In this document: positions 54,153 through 64,000 of the stretch, one piece after another | Layout of the letters: every line of letters starts with the position of its first letter | How positions within the stretch are numbered: position 1 is the first letter of the stretch | Source of the DNA: Panorpa germanica | Lineage: Eukaryota > Arthropoda > Insecta > Mecoptera > Panorpidae | Length of the DNA stretch: 64,000 nt | Assembly: GCA_963678705.1 (NCBI GenBank) | Contig: OY783223.1 | Span: forward strand, 4,092,001 to 4,156,000 | Direction of reading: 5' to 3' | The notes under the pieces: generated by a model | The model's input: the letters and a program-made list of their open reading frames with translations, nothing else | Database searches by the model: none | What the model was told of the DNA's origin: nothing | Position numbers and translations under genes: made by a program

Positions 54153-54347
54153 GTGCACGTAACAATACAAATGTCGGATCGTAAATATATAAATTCTCCG
54201 ATCTATGAGCGGCGAAAGCGGCGCCAGGCGTCCGACTGTAACGTCATTATAACTAGGAAAAAGCTCAGTGCAGTGCTAATTGACGAGACGAGCGCAACAA
54301 CGAGAAACTACTGTAAATATTGCGTCCCAACTAGAGCTAGAATGTAA
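54153..54347 (+). other. Short ORF in a CpG-rich island; function unknown
   Basis: A 64-codon frame (MHVTIQMSDRKYINSPIYER, RKRRQASDCNVIITRKKLSA...) lies in a stretch clearly richer in CpG than its surroundings (GAGCGGCGAAAGCGGCGCC, GACGAGACGAGCGCAACAAC). Such islands in AT-rich insect DNA can mark old promoters, exons or young repeats. No domain recognised; no splice signals assigned. Confidence 0.25.
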
Positions 54348-54349
54348 AT

Positions 54350-55904
54350 ACGTATTTATATATTAATTGCCGAATCATCGCTATTAAGAAATTGCGTGAC
54401 AAACTTTAGGCTGTACGATATTTAAGAAATCACTTTGGATTCATGGTAAAAAGATTGTACATATTTGAAATATTCCACACATTTCCAAAAATGTCTTTTA
54501 ATACTGCACACTCATATATATACAGGAGTCAACTGTATCACATTGTGATATAACGCAAACCCTACAGGGTTCCAATCAGGCTATCCCATTCAGGTCCCGA
54601 CGAGGCAGTCCCCATAAAAAGTACATATATGAAAGTATAATTCTATTTTCAAGCCAGTATATTTTGGCACTGGTTTTTTATTGCCTTAAAATGCATAAAA
54701 ACGAAAACAATAAATTGAAATTAAATACAGAAAATGTTTTAATAAAATTGGACGTTTGCCAGATCTTTATTTTGTTTTAAGTTGAATTTTAGTATTTCAT
54801 AACTTTACGTAATTTTAAGACAATTACGTCTCGAATTATTAAAGCTTTCCAAGTTCTTGTAGACATTAAATCCTTTTTTTTATTATTATGCAGGTAATTT
54901 ATAATTCATAACGCGATTTCGTATGGACTTAATGTATTGCTAGTGTTATACCTGTATTTAGATACAGTTTTAGATACACCAAAAGTATCTATATACTTAA
55001 TGTACTAGTACCATAAATAGTGGTGTATAAATAAATCCTTACTGAGATAGAAGGTGATTTTGGAAAAATATAATTACCGGGATTTAATTAAAAAATAGAT
55101 AAAGAATGTCAAAGAAAGTGATAGGGTATTTTTAAGCCGTACACAAATCTGGAACAACGATACTATCTTGATGAAAAAAGTAACGCCCTTAACGACACAA
55201 TCCGCTTGCGGCGCTGTAAACAAAGTTTCAAAACTATCTGTCATAAATACTTAAACTTGCGCATAGAAAACACAGTTTGAAGAACATTTTTCTTTGGCAA
55301 TAATATTTTTAATAAAATTTAGGTAAGAAATCGCAACCATGTTCATAAGAACCAAAACAAAGAGTCACTTTGAACGTTCACTTTGCCATACCCGTGTACT
55401 GGACCATAATTTTGAATGGTATTATTTTTTCATTACATAAAAGAAACCTATAGATTTTAATATTGATTTTAATATGGTGTTTATATTTATGATTCAAAAG
55501 TTAATTGTTGTATCTATAAAATAATCGAAGATACATCACATTTGCATGGTTAATGCTATAAGGTCAAAAAGGATAAAAGAAAAGGTCGCTGTACTCAATG
55601 AATGACTTCTCCTTTTTCGGAGCGCTGTATATGAATCCCCTCTCCCTCTCTTCCACAGCTGCGTGACTCATTAAATAGACATCCCCATTAATAACTTCAC
55701 ATGTTGGACATTTTGGACATTCGCAATCCGTCATACTAGGGTGTATAATTTAGGGCAGGGTGAATATTAATCTAAAACATCGAACTTCAGTAAATTGGTT
55801 CATTTTAATAACAAAGTAGGAGATCATATTGTGATGATTGGACTCAGCATCGGAAATAGGCTGACGTAAAAAAAATTAATTAATTAATTTCGAGTCGAGA
55901 ACAT
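54350..55904. other. Unrecognised AT-rich DNA
   Basis: No gene or repeat end recognised. If the minus-strand exon at 56768-56906 is real, this interval is downstream of it on that strand and could be part of its first intron. Confidence 0.4.
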
Positions 55905-56048
55905 CCCAGGTAGAAAATTATTTGTCCATACAAGTTTCATACATGCAAGCTTGCTACAAGCTATTTCTAAGTTTCATTTTCCACTTTTCATATAAAGATT
56001 ATCTTGCAATGCAAGGTTCACACTCATCATTATCATTATCAACCTGGG
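55905..56048. mobile_element. Small CCCAGGT-ended MITE, copy 3
   Basis: CCCAGGTAGAAAATTATTTG on the left, CAACCTGGG on the right; flanked by AT on both sides. ATCTTGCAATGCAAGGTTCA near the right is the inverted-arm equivalent of TGTCTTGCAGTGCAA in the other copies. Confidence 0.6.
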
Positions 56049-56604
56049 ATACTATATATCTAGATCTGATTAGAATTAAATATTTAAAACATTTCAAATA
56101 GATCAATTACTCTTAGAAAATTTTGTTAAGTAGAAAATTGTTTCTATTTTCGGATTTATTTTATTTCTTCAATTTCCTTTTTAGATTCTATGAGAATTAA
56201 AGTACACTCAATTGTTAAATACCTGTACGTAATAACAGTATTAAAAAAACTATTTTTATTTTGAAGTAAGTAACGACGTCATGCGTTATGAATTGGACTA
56301 GTGTGATATTCATTTGTTGTTAAAATTGGCAAATAAAGTTGTAAAGAAAATGCAAATTAAAGTTAAGCTGTTGACATCAGAGAACATAAGGCCCTAAATT
56401 ACTATTTATTCCATTGATTAAAGTTTAATTTAAATAATTTTTAGAAATTACGACGCAATTTTTCCTATTGAAACATATGTTTGCTTTAACTTTATCTTTA
56501 ACTAAATTTTGAATATTATTTATATATGAATAAATGTACGTAATACAATATAAATCAATGTAGCATATATTACATATAATAACAAATAAATTTCGTATTA
56601 TTAT

Positions 56605-56720
56605 ACGAGGGTATTCAAAAAATACAATGAGTGTACGCCGCGTCGCGACGCTGAACACACCGACAACGTCAAGACGCCGGACGCCGACTGTAGAACCGGC
56701 GTCGCACGTCTAAACAAAAC
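56605..56720. other. CpG-rich segment just downstream of exon 1 (minus strand)
   Basis: ACGAGGGTATTCAAAAAATA (mariner-terminus-like, after TA) is followed by a very CpG-rich run (GCCGCGTCGCGACGCTGAAC, AAGACGCCGGACGCCGACTG, GAACCGGCGTCGCACGTC). Either a decayed DNA element inserted in the intron or an intronic CpG island near a promoter. No partner terminus was found. Confidence 0.35.
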
Positions 56721-56767
56721 AAGACGACTATTGTCACCAAAAAAACTATTAAATAAAATATAAATAC

Positions 56768-56906
56768 CTGTTATAAGTTCGTCCTTTTCAGTTTTACTAA
56801 TTGTTTTTTCCGTGTGATTAATATTTTCTTCATTTTTAATGTTTTTCTCATTTTCTTGCTCATTTTCAACAGGTTGGGAGGTCTCTTTGCTCGTGTTACA
56901 CCCCAT
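56768..56906 (-). CDS. First coding exon, dually acylated MGCNTS N-terminus
   Basis: On the minus strand ATG (56906-56904) opens MGCNTSKETSQPVENEQENE, continuing KNIKNEENINHTEKTISKTE and KDELIT, about 46 codons of hydrophilic, Glu/Asn/Lys-rich sequence. The exon ends ...ATAACAG at 56768 followed by GTATTTATA, a good splice donor; beyond it the frame turns into unrelated sequence. Gly2-Cys3 is the classical dual N-myristoylation plus palmitoylation signal, so the protein should sit on the inner face of a membrane. Base context before the start (ATAAAATGGGG) is a reasonable insect initiation site. MGCNTS starts are known, as far as I recall, in the insect igloo/neuromodulin-like calmodulin-binding proteins; that identity is a guess because the IQ motif would be in a later exon not located here. 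Confidence 0.6.
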
Positions 56907-57300
56907 TTTATATAATTACTGTATTATATACAAAATAAACACTTATATTTATATTATATATTTACTTTGAATGATTATCTTTAAGATTAAGTCTTATTTT
57001 ATACAAAATTTTAATTTCAAAGAAAAACGCACGTGTTATTTAATAATACGCCATTTTGAAAAACACTATCACTTTTAATATTTAAATTTTTATATCAAAA
57101 ATATTTCAAATAACTAATTTATAAAAGTAATGTATATAATATGATAAATATTTTCTATTTGTTTTCATTAATTTTCCACAATTTCCCGAACTGAACTGTA
57201 CTACATGCGATCCTAAGCTAGTATGAAAGGATAAAATCAAAAGCTCGCGTGTTGAAATGTACACTCAATGGAAAATTTAATTTTCGTTTTATTTGTTATT
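56907..57300 (-). promoter_or_regulatory. Putative 5' UTR / promoter of the MGCNTS gene
   Basis: Upstream of the ATG on the minus strand there is an arthropod initiator-like TCAGTT within GTACAGTTCAGTTCGGG (about 57187-57203). No TATA box was recognised at a proper distance. The whole leader could equally be spliced. This is only a candidate. Confidence 0.25.
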
Positions 57301-57682
57301 GGAAAACTGCATTTCATTGATTTCGCTTTTTTTTTTTTGTATAAAAATAAATTTATATATAACATTGTATTAATATGGAAAATTTTATTCGTGGAAATAA
57401 CCCTGACATGACCGTTATTTTATTATCTTGGAGAAGCCTTGGCATTTCTTGTGTTATTTTAGCAATGGTGGGATGCTCACCCTATAAATAGCTGATTATG
57501 TTAGAACATGCATAAAATTAGAAATACAGGGTGTTTGATACTTTAGTTATAATATATTGGGCCTTATTTCATGGATGGAAACACCCTTTTCTTTCACAGT
57601 TTCAACGGTCTGAAATCTTGTTCCTTTTAATGCCAGATCAGGCGAATAAGGCGGGTGGTCTAACAGTTAAGGAGATTTCACC
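57301..57682. other. Unrecognised DNA
   Basis: Nothing recognised. Confidence 0.35.
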
Positions 57683-57849
57683 AAGAGCGGTCATTTTAAA
57701 TTAATAGAGAAACGCAATATTTCGGTGACATTTGGCAGATATTGTGATTCATTACTAACCTCAGAGTTTGTACTTTAGATTAAAATAAAAATATCATCAC
57801 TTTTCTCAGAAATATTGCGTTTTTCTGTTGATTTAAAATGACCGCTCTT
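57683..57849. mobile_element. Foldback MITE, 167 bp
   Basis: AAGAGCGGTCATTTTAAATT, AATAGAGAAACGCAATATTT on the left pairs with GAAATATTGCGTTTTTCTGT, TGATTTAAAATGACCGCTCT on the right: arms of about 41 bases with few mismatches and a ~85-base spacer. No clear target duplication, so the superfamily is open. Confidence 0.8.
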
Positions 57850-58012
57850 ATTGAAAGACTCTATACTTTGCACACTCTTTTTGCATGTTAAAATTCTTAT
57901 GTAATATTTACCTCACACATTCTTTGTCAATTCCTACAGTAAAAAATAGCAAGTCCGATTAACAGTATTTTTTCCTATTAAAAAGCAATGCTTTTAAAAT
58001 TATAAATGTAGC

Positions 58013-58092
58013 TTCACTAAAACCACTGTATTTCGTAAACTAATGGTCGAAACGTCATGAAATTTTAACACAAATCGTTTAAAGGTTGGTAC
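58013..58092 (+). repeat. Dispersed repeat, copy 2 (match to 10283-10363)
   Basis: CACTAAAACCACTGTATTTC, GTAAACTAATGGTCGAAACG, TCATGAAATTTTAACA. Bases 58093-58510 show nothing recognisable. Confidence 0.6.
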
Positions 58093-58510
58093 TATCGTTG
58101 GTACATATGGATTTGTTAATGGTATCTCTATTATGACGATCTCTGTTATGAAGAGATATTGCGGATGAAAATGATATAGAGGATTGTTAAGAAGAAAGAA
58201 GCTGCAATAAAAAGGTGCTACATTAGTGAATGTATCCTATATTTAGGTTTCCCAACGAATTTAAAAAACAAGAAATATTATTGATATTTCAGCTTTTATT
58301 CAATAAACAAAATAGTCAGCTCTTATTGGTACACCATATATATATATGTGTAATTTTATAATTTGTTTCACCTGAAGATAATGTCGCATAGGGGGGTCAA
58401 AAGCTGCTAGTATCTTTTTATAATTAAGTTAAGTTTTCTATTATAAAAAGGTTTGTTTATTGAACATATACCTAGTAATTAGATCACGTTTCTATATTCC
58501 TACCTAGAAT

Positions 58511-59151
58511 GGGGTTATGTCCTCATTTTTAGTGGTCGATTTTTAAATTGTCGATTAAAATTGTTGTTAATAAATAAGTATTGGTGTGTCTATTTTATTA
58601 AATATCTAAATATTGACGGAGATATAGCAATTAAAAGTTTGAATTGTAGTTTTAGCGCTAGAAATGGTCGGCCATATTTGTATGACGTGAAATGCATTTT
58701 AACGTTTTAACATTTTAATATTTGTTGAGTAGGTCAGTGCTGTGGTAATGTTCTGAAGCTGTTGGTAGTCAAATAATCAAGTCAAATCGAAGAATAATAA
58801 GTTTTTATATTATTTAACCCTGCTAAGGCAGACATAATATTGAAATTTGATTGTTCCTTGAAATAGCTGTAAATAATATTTGATATGTTGATATATAAAT
58901 ACATATAGCAGAGATTTATGAGCTGTAAGGTTGGTAACCTTACACCAGGATTGTGATGTCACATGCACTTGGAATGTGTACAACGTTGAACCCTTTTAAT
59001 AATTAAAGAGATAAAATGACTTTTTTAATTGTTAATATCTCTTAACATATAAGGAGTTATTAAAAAATAATTGAACATTTGAGGTTCTAGTAACCCACTT
59101 TATCAATACATAGTACACTTTTATAGAAATTAAGACATGGTACACAAGCCC
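58511..59151 (+). mobile_element. Family M MITE, full length (641 bp)
   Basis: GGGGTTATGTCCTCATTTTT to ACATGGTACACAAGCCC, flanked by GAAT and ATTA (AATT site). Slightly more diverged than the 34692 copy, with a small local duplication (TTTTAACGTTTTAACATTTT) near 58695. Confidence 0.92.
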
Positions 59152-59754
59152 ATTATATTTGTGTGGTGTGCCTGTGCTACACTGTAAATAAAGACAGTGC
59201 ATCTACAACTCCACGTTATTCACATTATCATAGCAACAAAAGATTTCTCTGTACATTGAATATATCAGCATCTACATCAAATAAAAAATCAATGTGAAAA
59301 CGAAAAAGAAAAGTTTTTTAAAATGATTAAAACGGTTCGCATGTTTTTTCTTAATAATCGTTTTTTTAATTTATTCACGACAGTTCGTTGGGCTCTTTAT
59401 TGTCTGATTCGGGCTCTGTTCGGGCGTGGCTACTGTCCAATAGCGTTTTATGGGGTCTAACATTGCGTAATGGTCTAATAAACCCATGTCACGTTATCGA
59501 GAATGTAAAATGAGGAAAAAAAGAAGAAATTTAATGTAAAAAAGTTGGAAGAACTGTTAAAAACGTTGATAATGAATATATTCACCATCGTACAGTACAG
59601 GGTCGCATCAGGAACTTCGGTTCCTGATTAAATATTAATTATGGTCCGATATTATATTACCAATAAGTCCGCCAGTATTTTAGGATACAACTAACAGTCT
59701 GTAATTAATGTTTTCTGAGTAATCTGAGTACTAATGCAGAGGGGAAGAGTAATG
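59152..59754. other. Unrecognised DNA
   Basis: GGGCTCTTTATTGTC then GATTCGGGCTCTGTTCGGGC near 59390-59425 is locally GC-rich. Nothing identified. Confidence 0.35.
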
Positions 59755-60275
59755 TATCAATTTATTATTAATGTACAACATACTAAGTTTATTGTGTGAA
59801 AATTTGAAGACGATTGGAGTAAAACTGTCGGAAATATAGAGTTTTAAGTCTTTACCTTTTTGGTCTGGTTTCGTGTTTCTTTGAAACTTCTAAACCCGTT
59901 TTTCTCACACTTAGCTTTTTCAGAGTCGGTGCCCTCTCTAGCTCAAAATCTACTGCACCGATCCTCTTGTAATTTTGCACACAGGGTTACCTGAAGAAAC
60001 TTATCAACTAATAAAATCATTTTGGTTTTTTGATTTCAAATAATCCAGTGATGATTTATGAGTGAAACCGCAATGTTACTTTTTTTTGTGACGTCTGTGG
60101 AGATTTGCTGCCAATGCCTCATTTCTTGATATTTATTTATGAAAATTTCACAAAGTATTCTTTAAATCTTATTTTATTATGTAGTATTTATAGAAATAAT
60201 TATATATTAACTGTGTCAGAAAACATTATCGAAAATATGATTCTTTTGTATCGATTTAATTTGGACTTAATTATC
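59755..60275 (+). repeat. Dispersed repeat family F, copy 2
   Basis: Inverse of 24340-25105: TTAATGTACAACATACTAAG, TAAAACTGTCGGAAATATAG, AGAGTCGGTGCCCTCTCTAG, CTCAAAATCTACTGCACCGA, ATCATTTTGGTTTTTTGATT, GCCAATGCCTCATTTCTTGA. It lacks the 145-base segment of copy 1. Confidence 0.75.
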
Positions 60276-60461
60276 ATTTAAGAAATAAGTTTTAGCATGC
60301 CGGAAAATCGAAGCCGGTTCAAAATTAAATTAGTACACATGCGCAGTAACAAATTTTTTAAATGACAACCTTCAGTGCTATTAAATACATATTTCGTGCT
60401 ATTTTTTGACACCGGTTTTTACCTCAGACATGAATTTATCAACGTAATCAGATTTTAATAT

Positions 60462-60720
60462 TTTTTTTTTTTTTTATATTTATTTATTAAGCTTTGGCTT
60501 ATTCAGCCTTCTTGCTATTTTAAAATATAAACAAATATTACATTTTATAATACATAAAAATTATTTATAACTATACATATATTTATCTACTATATTTATT
60601 ACTCTTGTTCTTTGAAGATTTTCCATTTTAATATTTATTAATTATACAAATTGTGTAGAAAAATAATAATCATTAATTTAATTAAGCGTTCACATAATCA
60701 ATTTCTGGTTCTCTTCTTAA
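60462..60720 (-). mobile_element. LINE 3' tail (family unresolved)
   Basis: A long T run (60462-60475) and TATTTATTTATTAAGC; on the minus strand this is GGCTGAATAAGCCAAAGCTT, AATAAATAAATA and A(n): a short hairpin (GGCT...AGCC) before a tailed 3' end, the layout of the other LINEs here. The upstream extent is uncertain and no coding sequence was recognised. Confidence 0.5.
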
Positions 60721-61850
60721 AAACTTGCTTCAAATAATAGTACAAAAATGCACGTGTAAACGCCCGTGCAATTTGCCCGCATCTTTTCTTTGAATGATTT
60801 AAAATTCAGTATTATATTCATGTAATATATTATTTAAGCGAAACATGGTAATATTTAATCTAGATAGGTCTAGTATTATAACAGATGGATTCTAAATGAT
60901 TCTATTAATCCGAAAAAATGCAGATTTATTTTTATGTTAGAAAAATTATAAATGGTACTCTCTGTATATAAAATCCGGCCCTGATTGTGTTTTCATCAAA
61001 GGCAGAGATGTAAAGACGGAGTATTAACTACCGCACTCTGTAGCATATATAATTCGAGGAGCTTTTTGATTACGCGAGTGAGATAGCATATATAGTAGCC
61101 TTAAATGTGCGGCAGGGACAAATGATAAAAGCTCCTAATAAAGCGAAATAAATAAGTCAATTACAATGCAAACAAAGTTAGCAATATGTAACTATATGAG
61201 CTTTTAATATGTTTATAACGAAAATGTATTAATTATAATAATTACTAGATGAAATACCCGGCTTTGATTGAGGTAAAATTATTTTCAAATGTATTTAGAG
61301 GAAGTAATGTAAAAAATGTATAGCTCAGTGGAAAATACATTAGAACGATGTTTATAATTCCCGTGTAACAATACTTGAGATAATTATGCGCGCAGCATTG
61401 CCGAATCACCATTGACCATGACAAGAACGTGTTGGAATTAAAAGAAAATGGTATTTTAAGTAATTATATCTCGAATACAAAACGGTGAATAGTTTTTTTT
61501 AAATTTGTTAAAAAACATTTTTCTTTAATCTCCCAAATTTTTTGCGCACAGGGTTGAAATGGGAGGTGAGCCTGAAAATTGCTAACTATTTCGTAGAGAA
61601 AAACAGTCTAAGACTTTTGGCGTCCCCGGATTTTTCCCTGAATTTCTTGGAAACCCGTAATTTTGGAAAAACTGGTAAAAATTGTGCTAGAAAGTTGAAA
61701 ATTTGTATATGGGCTAACTTTACTAACTTATTTACGATTCGAAAAAAAAAATCCCAAATTTTGAAAAAATTGGTCAAATAACGCATAAATTGAAAATATT
61801 TTTTATTTTGTTAAAAATTTGTTTTTATATGTAAAATTTATATTAGCCCG
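60721..61850. other. Unrecognised DNA; ACTAG-type repeat start at 61245
   Basis: TTACTAGATGAAATACCCGG then CTTTGATTGAGG (61243) resembles ACTAG...ACCCGGC repeat ends (see 22470); an opposite-facing relative is at 62480-62507 (TTGCGACGAGGGTAAACTCTAG). The two antiparallel frames at 61542-61786 are not called. Confidence 0.35.
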
Positions 61851-61852
61851 AG

Positions 61853-62393
61853 CGCTAGAGGTAAGTGAGTATGCAAAATGTGAGGACCGAATTCCACCAA
61901 TGAATTTAAGTTAAGAAAAGGTCAAAAATCTTGCCGGTCAAATATTTGGTCCATTTTCTTTTTACCCCTCTACTCTTATATTTGTAAAGGAAATGTATTG
62001 AGTACAATCTATAAAATCATTTTAATGATTATTTCAGTAATAATTTATACTTTTTTCTAATGTCTAACATGGTCTTGTTTACTGCGTGCAGTATTTAAAA
62101 TTTGTTCCGCTGCTGAATTTTCGGAACACAAATACAGCTGCTTGTCTTTGTTCGTCGTTAATTTTCTACAAATTAAGCATTTCAACGATTTATTTGCTTC
62201 TGCAGGTTGTCTTGATGACGAACGAGATTTTTGGGAACGTAACCCCTCGGAGAGGGGATGTGAAGGGAGCGGGAAGGGACCATCACAGCTGGTGGCAAGA
62301 TGTGTTTTGTTATTATTTGGGGTCTCAGGTATAATAATCCGACCATAGTTGCCGGTCCTCACATTTTGCATACTCAACTACCACTAGCGCCTG
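61853..62393 (-). mobile_element. Inverted-repeat unit carrying a ZAD-like protein fragment
   Basis: Arms: GCGCTAGAGGTAAGTGAGTA, TGCAAAATGTGAGGACCG on the left, and from the right GCGCTAGTGGTAGTTGAGTA, TGCAAAATGTGAGGACCG (36-38 bases, about four differences). No convincing target duplication was seen. The interior holds the minus-strand frame described separately. Could be a small transposon or an inverted duplication of a repeat. Confidence 0.6.
62057..62371 (-). pseudogene. Cys-rich CxxC protein fragment (transposon- or ZAD-type)
   Basis: Minus-strand ATG (62371, inside the right arm of the inverted repeat) opens MQNVRTGNYGRIIIPETPNN; a Ser/Pro-rich linker follows, then LKCLICRKLTTNKDKQLYLC, SENSAAEQILNTARSKQDHV and a stop at HVRH. 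A CxxC followed by '...A..I..A...QD.V..R' is, as I recall, the start of a cysteine-rich domain frequent in uncharacterised, apparently transposon-linked proteins of arthropods. Here the domain is cut off early. Overlapping plus frames (62086-62348) are taken as shadows, although the plus strand has a fair splice acceptor TTGCTTCTGCAG at 62194-62205. Confidence 0.4.
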
Positions 62394-62399
62394 CACTAT

Positions 62400-62984
62400 A
62401 TAGAACGAGTTAAATATTTCAATTTAAAAATGGAATTAAAATTTGAAATGAAATTTAATTCACAAAAGACAGTCCTCGCTTGCGACGAGGGTAAACTCTA
62501 GTATATCTATAATATATAAGGTCTCGACACCATAAAATATGTCAACATTATATTCTAACAGAGAAAGTACGCCAAATATAATAATCTATATTCCATCTAT
62601 ATTCTATGTATTTATGTCAGAGAAAAAGTTAATAAAACTTTTTTTTACAATGTTGCTTTTCTTTATTTAACATGTAACTGAATGAATCGATTTCGTGTTC
62701 TGTCGTATTAACATGATATTAAAAAGAGACAAACATATTAACTTGTTTCATGTGCACATAGATAAAAACTATACGTTATATACTATATATGTATATAATA
62801 GTTTACTGATTTTATCAAATGGAAAAGCTAAAGCTCTGTATATAATGTAAAGCTCGTTTATACTAAGAGCTTTCGTTGGTAGTATAATATGCTTTATTTA
62901 TATAATAATAATCGGATAGTTATTTTCATTACTTTTCTATTGATGTAAATGTGCGCTTTCGTTTCTTACATATTCAGACAAATT
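62400..62984. other. Unrecognised AT-rich DNA
   Basis: Apart from the ACTAG-type end at 62480-62507, nothing recognised. Confidence 0.35.
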
Positions 62985-63152
62985 TGTGAATTATATAGGC
63001 AGATATTTGAAAGCAGGGCAAGTCTGAAAAACCTCATTGACTTTATCAAGAAAACGAATTTAATCCCCTTATTTTAAGTACCCATACTCGTGTCTATACA
63101 TTGCAAATTATGTTTCAAATGCACTCAAATAAATATTAAAAAAAAAAAATTT
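62985..63152 (+). mobile_element. LINE A 3' tail with internal deletion
   Basis: GGCAGATATTTGAAAGCAGG, GTCTGAAAAACCTCATTGAC, TTTAAGTACCCATACTCGTG, then a jump from GCAAATTATGTTTCAAAT straight to GCACTCAAATAAATATT and an A run. The hairpin region (AGTGCTAATAACT...) is missing. Confidence 0.83.
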
Positions 63153-64000
63153 TGAAATCGTATTTTATAAGTTGTAATATTTTGTAGAAACTGAATCGAT
63201 TGAAAATATTATTCTATATATTTTATTACAGTAGAATCTTGAATAGGAACAAAAAAAAAATCACTGTATTCAAAATGGGTCAAATTAAATCCAGTGGCGT
63301 GAGTGATTGGGATGCATAATAGTATTCAGAACAGGACAAAGGGCAAGAAACTCGAAACATGTCTGTATTAAAAATAAAATTAGGTAAAATGAATTCCTTT
63401 CCCATGAAAATCGTATAGACAAGCTATATTATGTATGTTCTAAAGTTTGTCAAGCTATTCCTTTCCAGTTAAGAAATGAGATATCTAATAAATATCTAAG
63501 ATATTTCGTTATAACAATACTCAATTTTATAATTAATATACAACGTTAATAAATAATATTAAATAAATAATTCAAACACAAAAAAAAGGAAAATAATTGA
63601 AAACTTTTTTGTTACTTTTTGTTTTGCGTTTTCTAATGTTTCAACGCTTATTAAATATTTATTTCATCGAATAAATAAATTACATTGTTATAACCGACAA
63701 TTTGATAATAACACACTCTCCTCATACATATTGTGATAAACCTAGTTCAATTCCTCCTTCGATTTCAATTGTGACCTGTTAAACCCGCCCTCCATATCCT
63801 CCTCCTCTTCACTCTCCATTCACTTCTCACCTTACGCACCTATAGCAATAACAAGTTACTTGTTGTCATGCCGAAAGCCGTAATTATAAATAATAGAGAA
63901 AATCAATATGTACTGTATAATGGAAATGAAAGTATTCCACTAGTGTAGTTGTATATCTTCTATATTTACAGATATAAGTGTAGTGTTATAGGTATGGTAT
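63153..64000. other. Unrecognised AT-rich DNA
   Basis: A pyrimidine-rich patch (CCGCCCTCCATATCCTCCTC, 63784) followed by GCCGAAAGCCG (63871) might be a very decayed relative of the R1/Jockey-like LINE tail, but the match is too weak to call. No gene. Confidence 0.35.

Noticed and set aside
62206-62329. Plus-strand exon between TTGCTTCTGCAG and CAG|GTATAA
   Set aside because: The opposite strand carries the Cys-rich CLICRK frame across the same bases, which explains the open frame better; the donor is weak.
1-64000. LTR elements, endogenous viruses, Polintons, CRISPR arrays
   Set aside because: No long direct terminal repeats with TG...CA ends, no gag, pol or envelope-like frames, no capsid-like frames and no spaced identical short repeats were seen.

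Overview
The window is AT-rich, repeat-packed animal DNA. I see no bacterial operons, rRNA, CRISPR arrays or phage. The element families present (mariner, hAT, TTAA-flanked elements, several RNase H-bearing non-LTR retrotransposon tails, tRNA-derived SINEs) and their codon use point to an arthropod, most likely an insect; the order cannot be told from the sequence. No LTR retrovirus-like element and no Polinton was recognised.

Only one convincing piece of a host protein gene was found: a first coding exon on the minus strand at 56768-56906, encoding a dually acylated MGCNTS-type N-terminus and ending in a good splice donor. A 32-base candidate microexon (+, 32151-32182), an unexplained 62-codon reading frame (-, 32234-32422) and a CpG-rich ORF (54153-54347) are the only other host-gene candidates. 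Most of the window is therefore probably intergenic or long-intron DNA that has served as an insertion target.

The dominant repeat is a roughly 600-640 bp non-coding terminal-inverted-repeat element (here 'family M'; ends GGGCTTGTGTCCT...AGGACACAAGCCC). It has five full-length or near full-length copies (28569, 30301, 32687, 34692, 58511), two large incomplete copies (5045, 10854) and several end fragments. It sits within AATT sites with apparent AT duplications, as expected of ISL2EU-type (PIF/Harbinger-related) elements. Other DNA elements are a 912 bp hAT with an 8-bp duplication and a decayed transposase C-terminus (12387-13298), a 420 bp foldback with a perfect 8-bp duplication (18258-18677), a pair of TTAA-flanked 600-727 bp elements (23192, 25886), a decayed mariner transposase (47610-48168), a nested hAT-like element (43122-44172) and several small foldback MITEs.

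Non-LTR retrotransposons appear almost only as 5'-truncated 3' ends of at least five families: 'LINE A' (eight or nine tails), 'LINE B' (two), an R1/Jockey-like family with a 3' GCCGAAAGGC hairpin (six), 'LINE C' (21805), 'LINE D' (44802, 60462) and a Jockey-clade C-terminus nested inside LINE A at 7513-7905. Several of these families end in a short RNA hairpin just before the A-rich tail, and both LINE B copies are followed directly by a LINE A tail. Five long (TA)n microsatellites and a compositionally odd CTACG/CGTAG block (14067-14430) complete the picture. No new biological system with genes was found; the most informative signals are the target-site logic of family M, the LINE hairpins, the nested insertions and the candidate exons.
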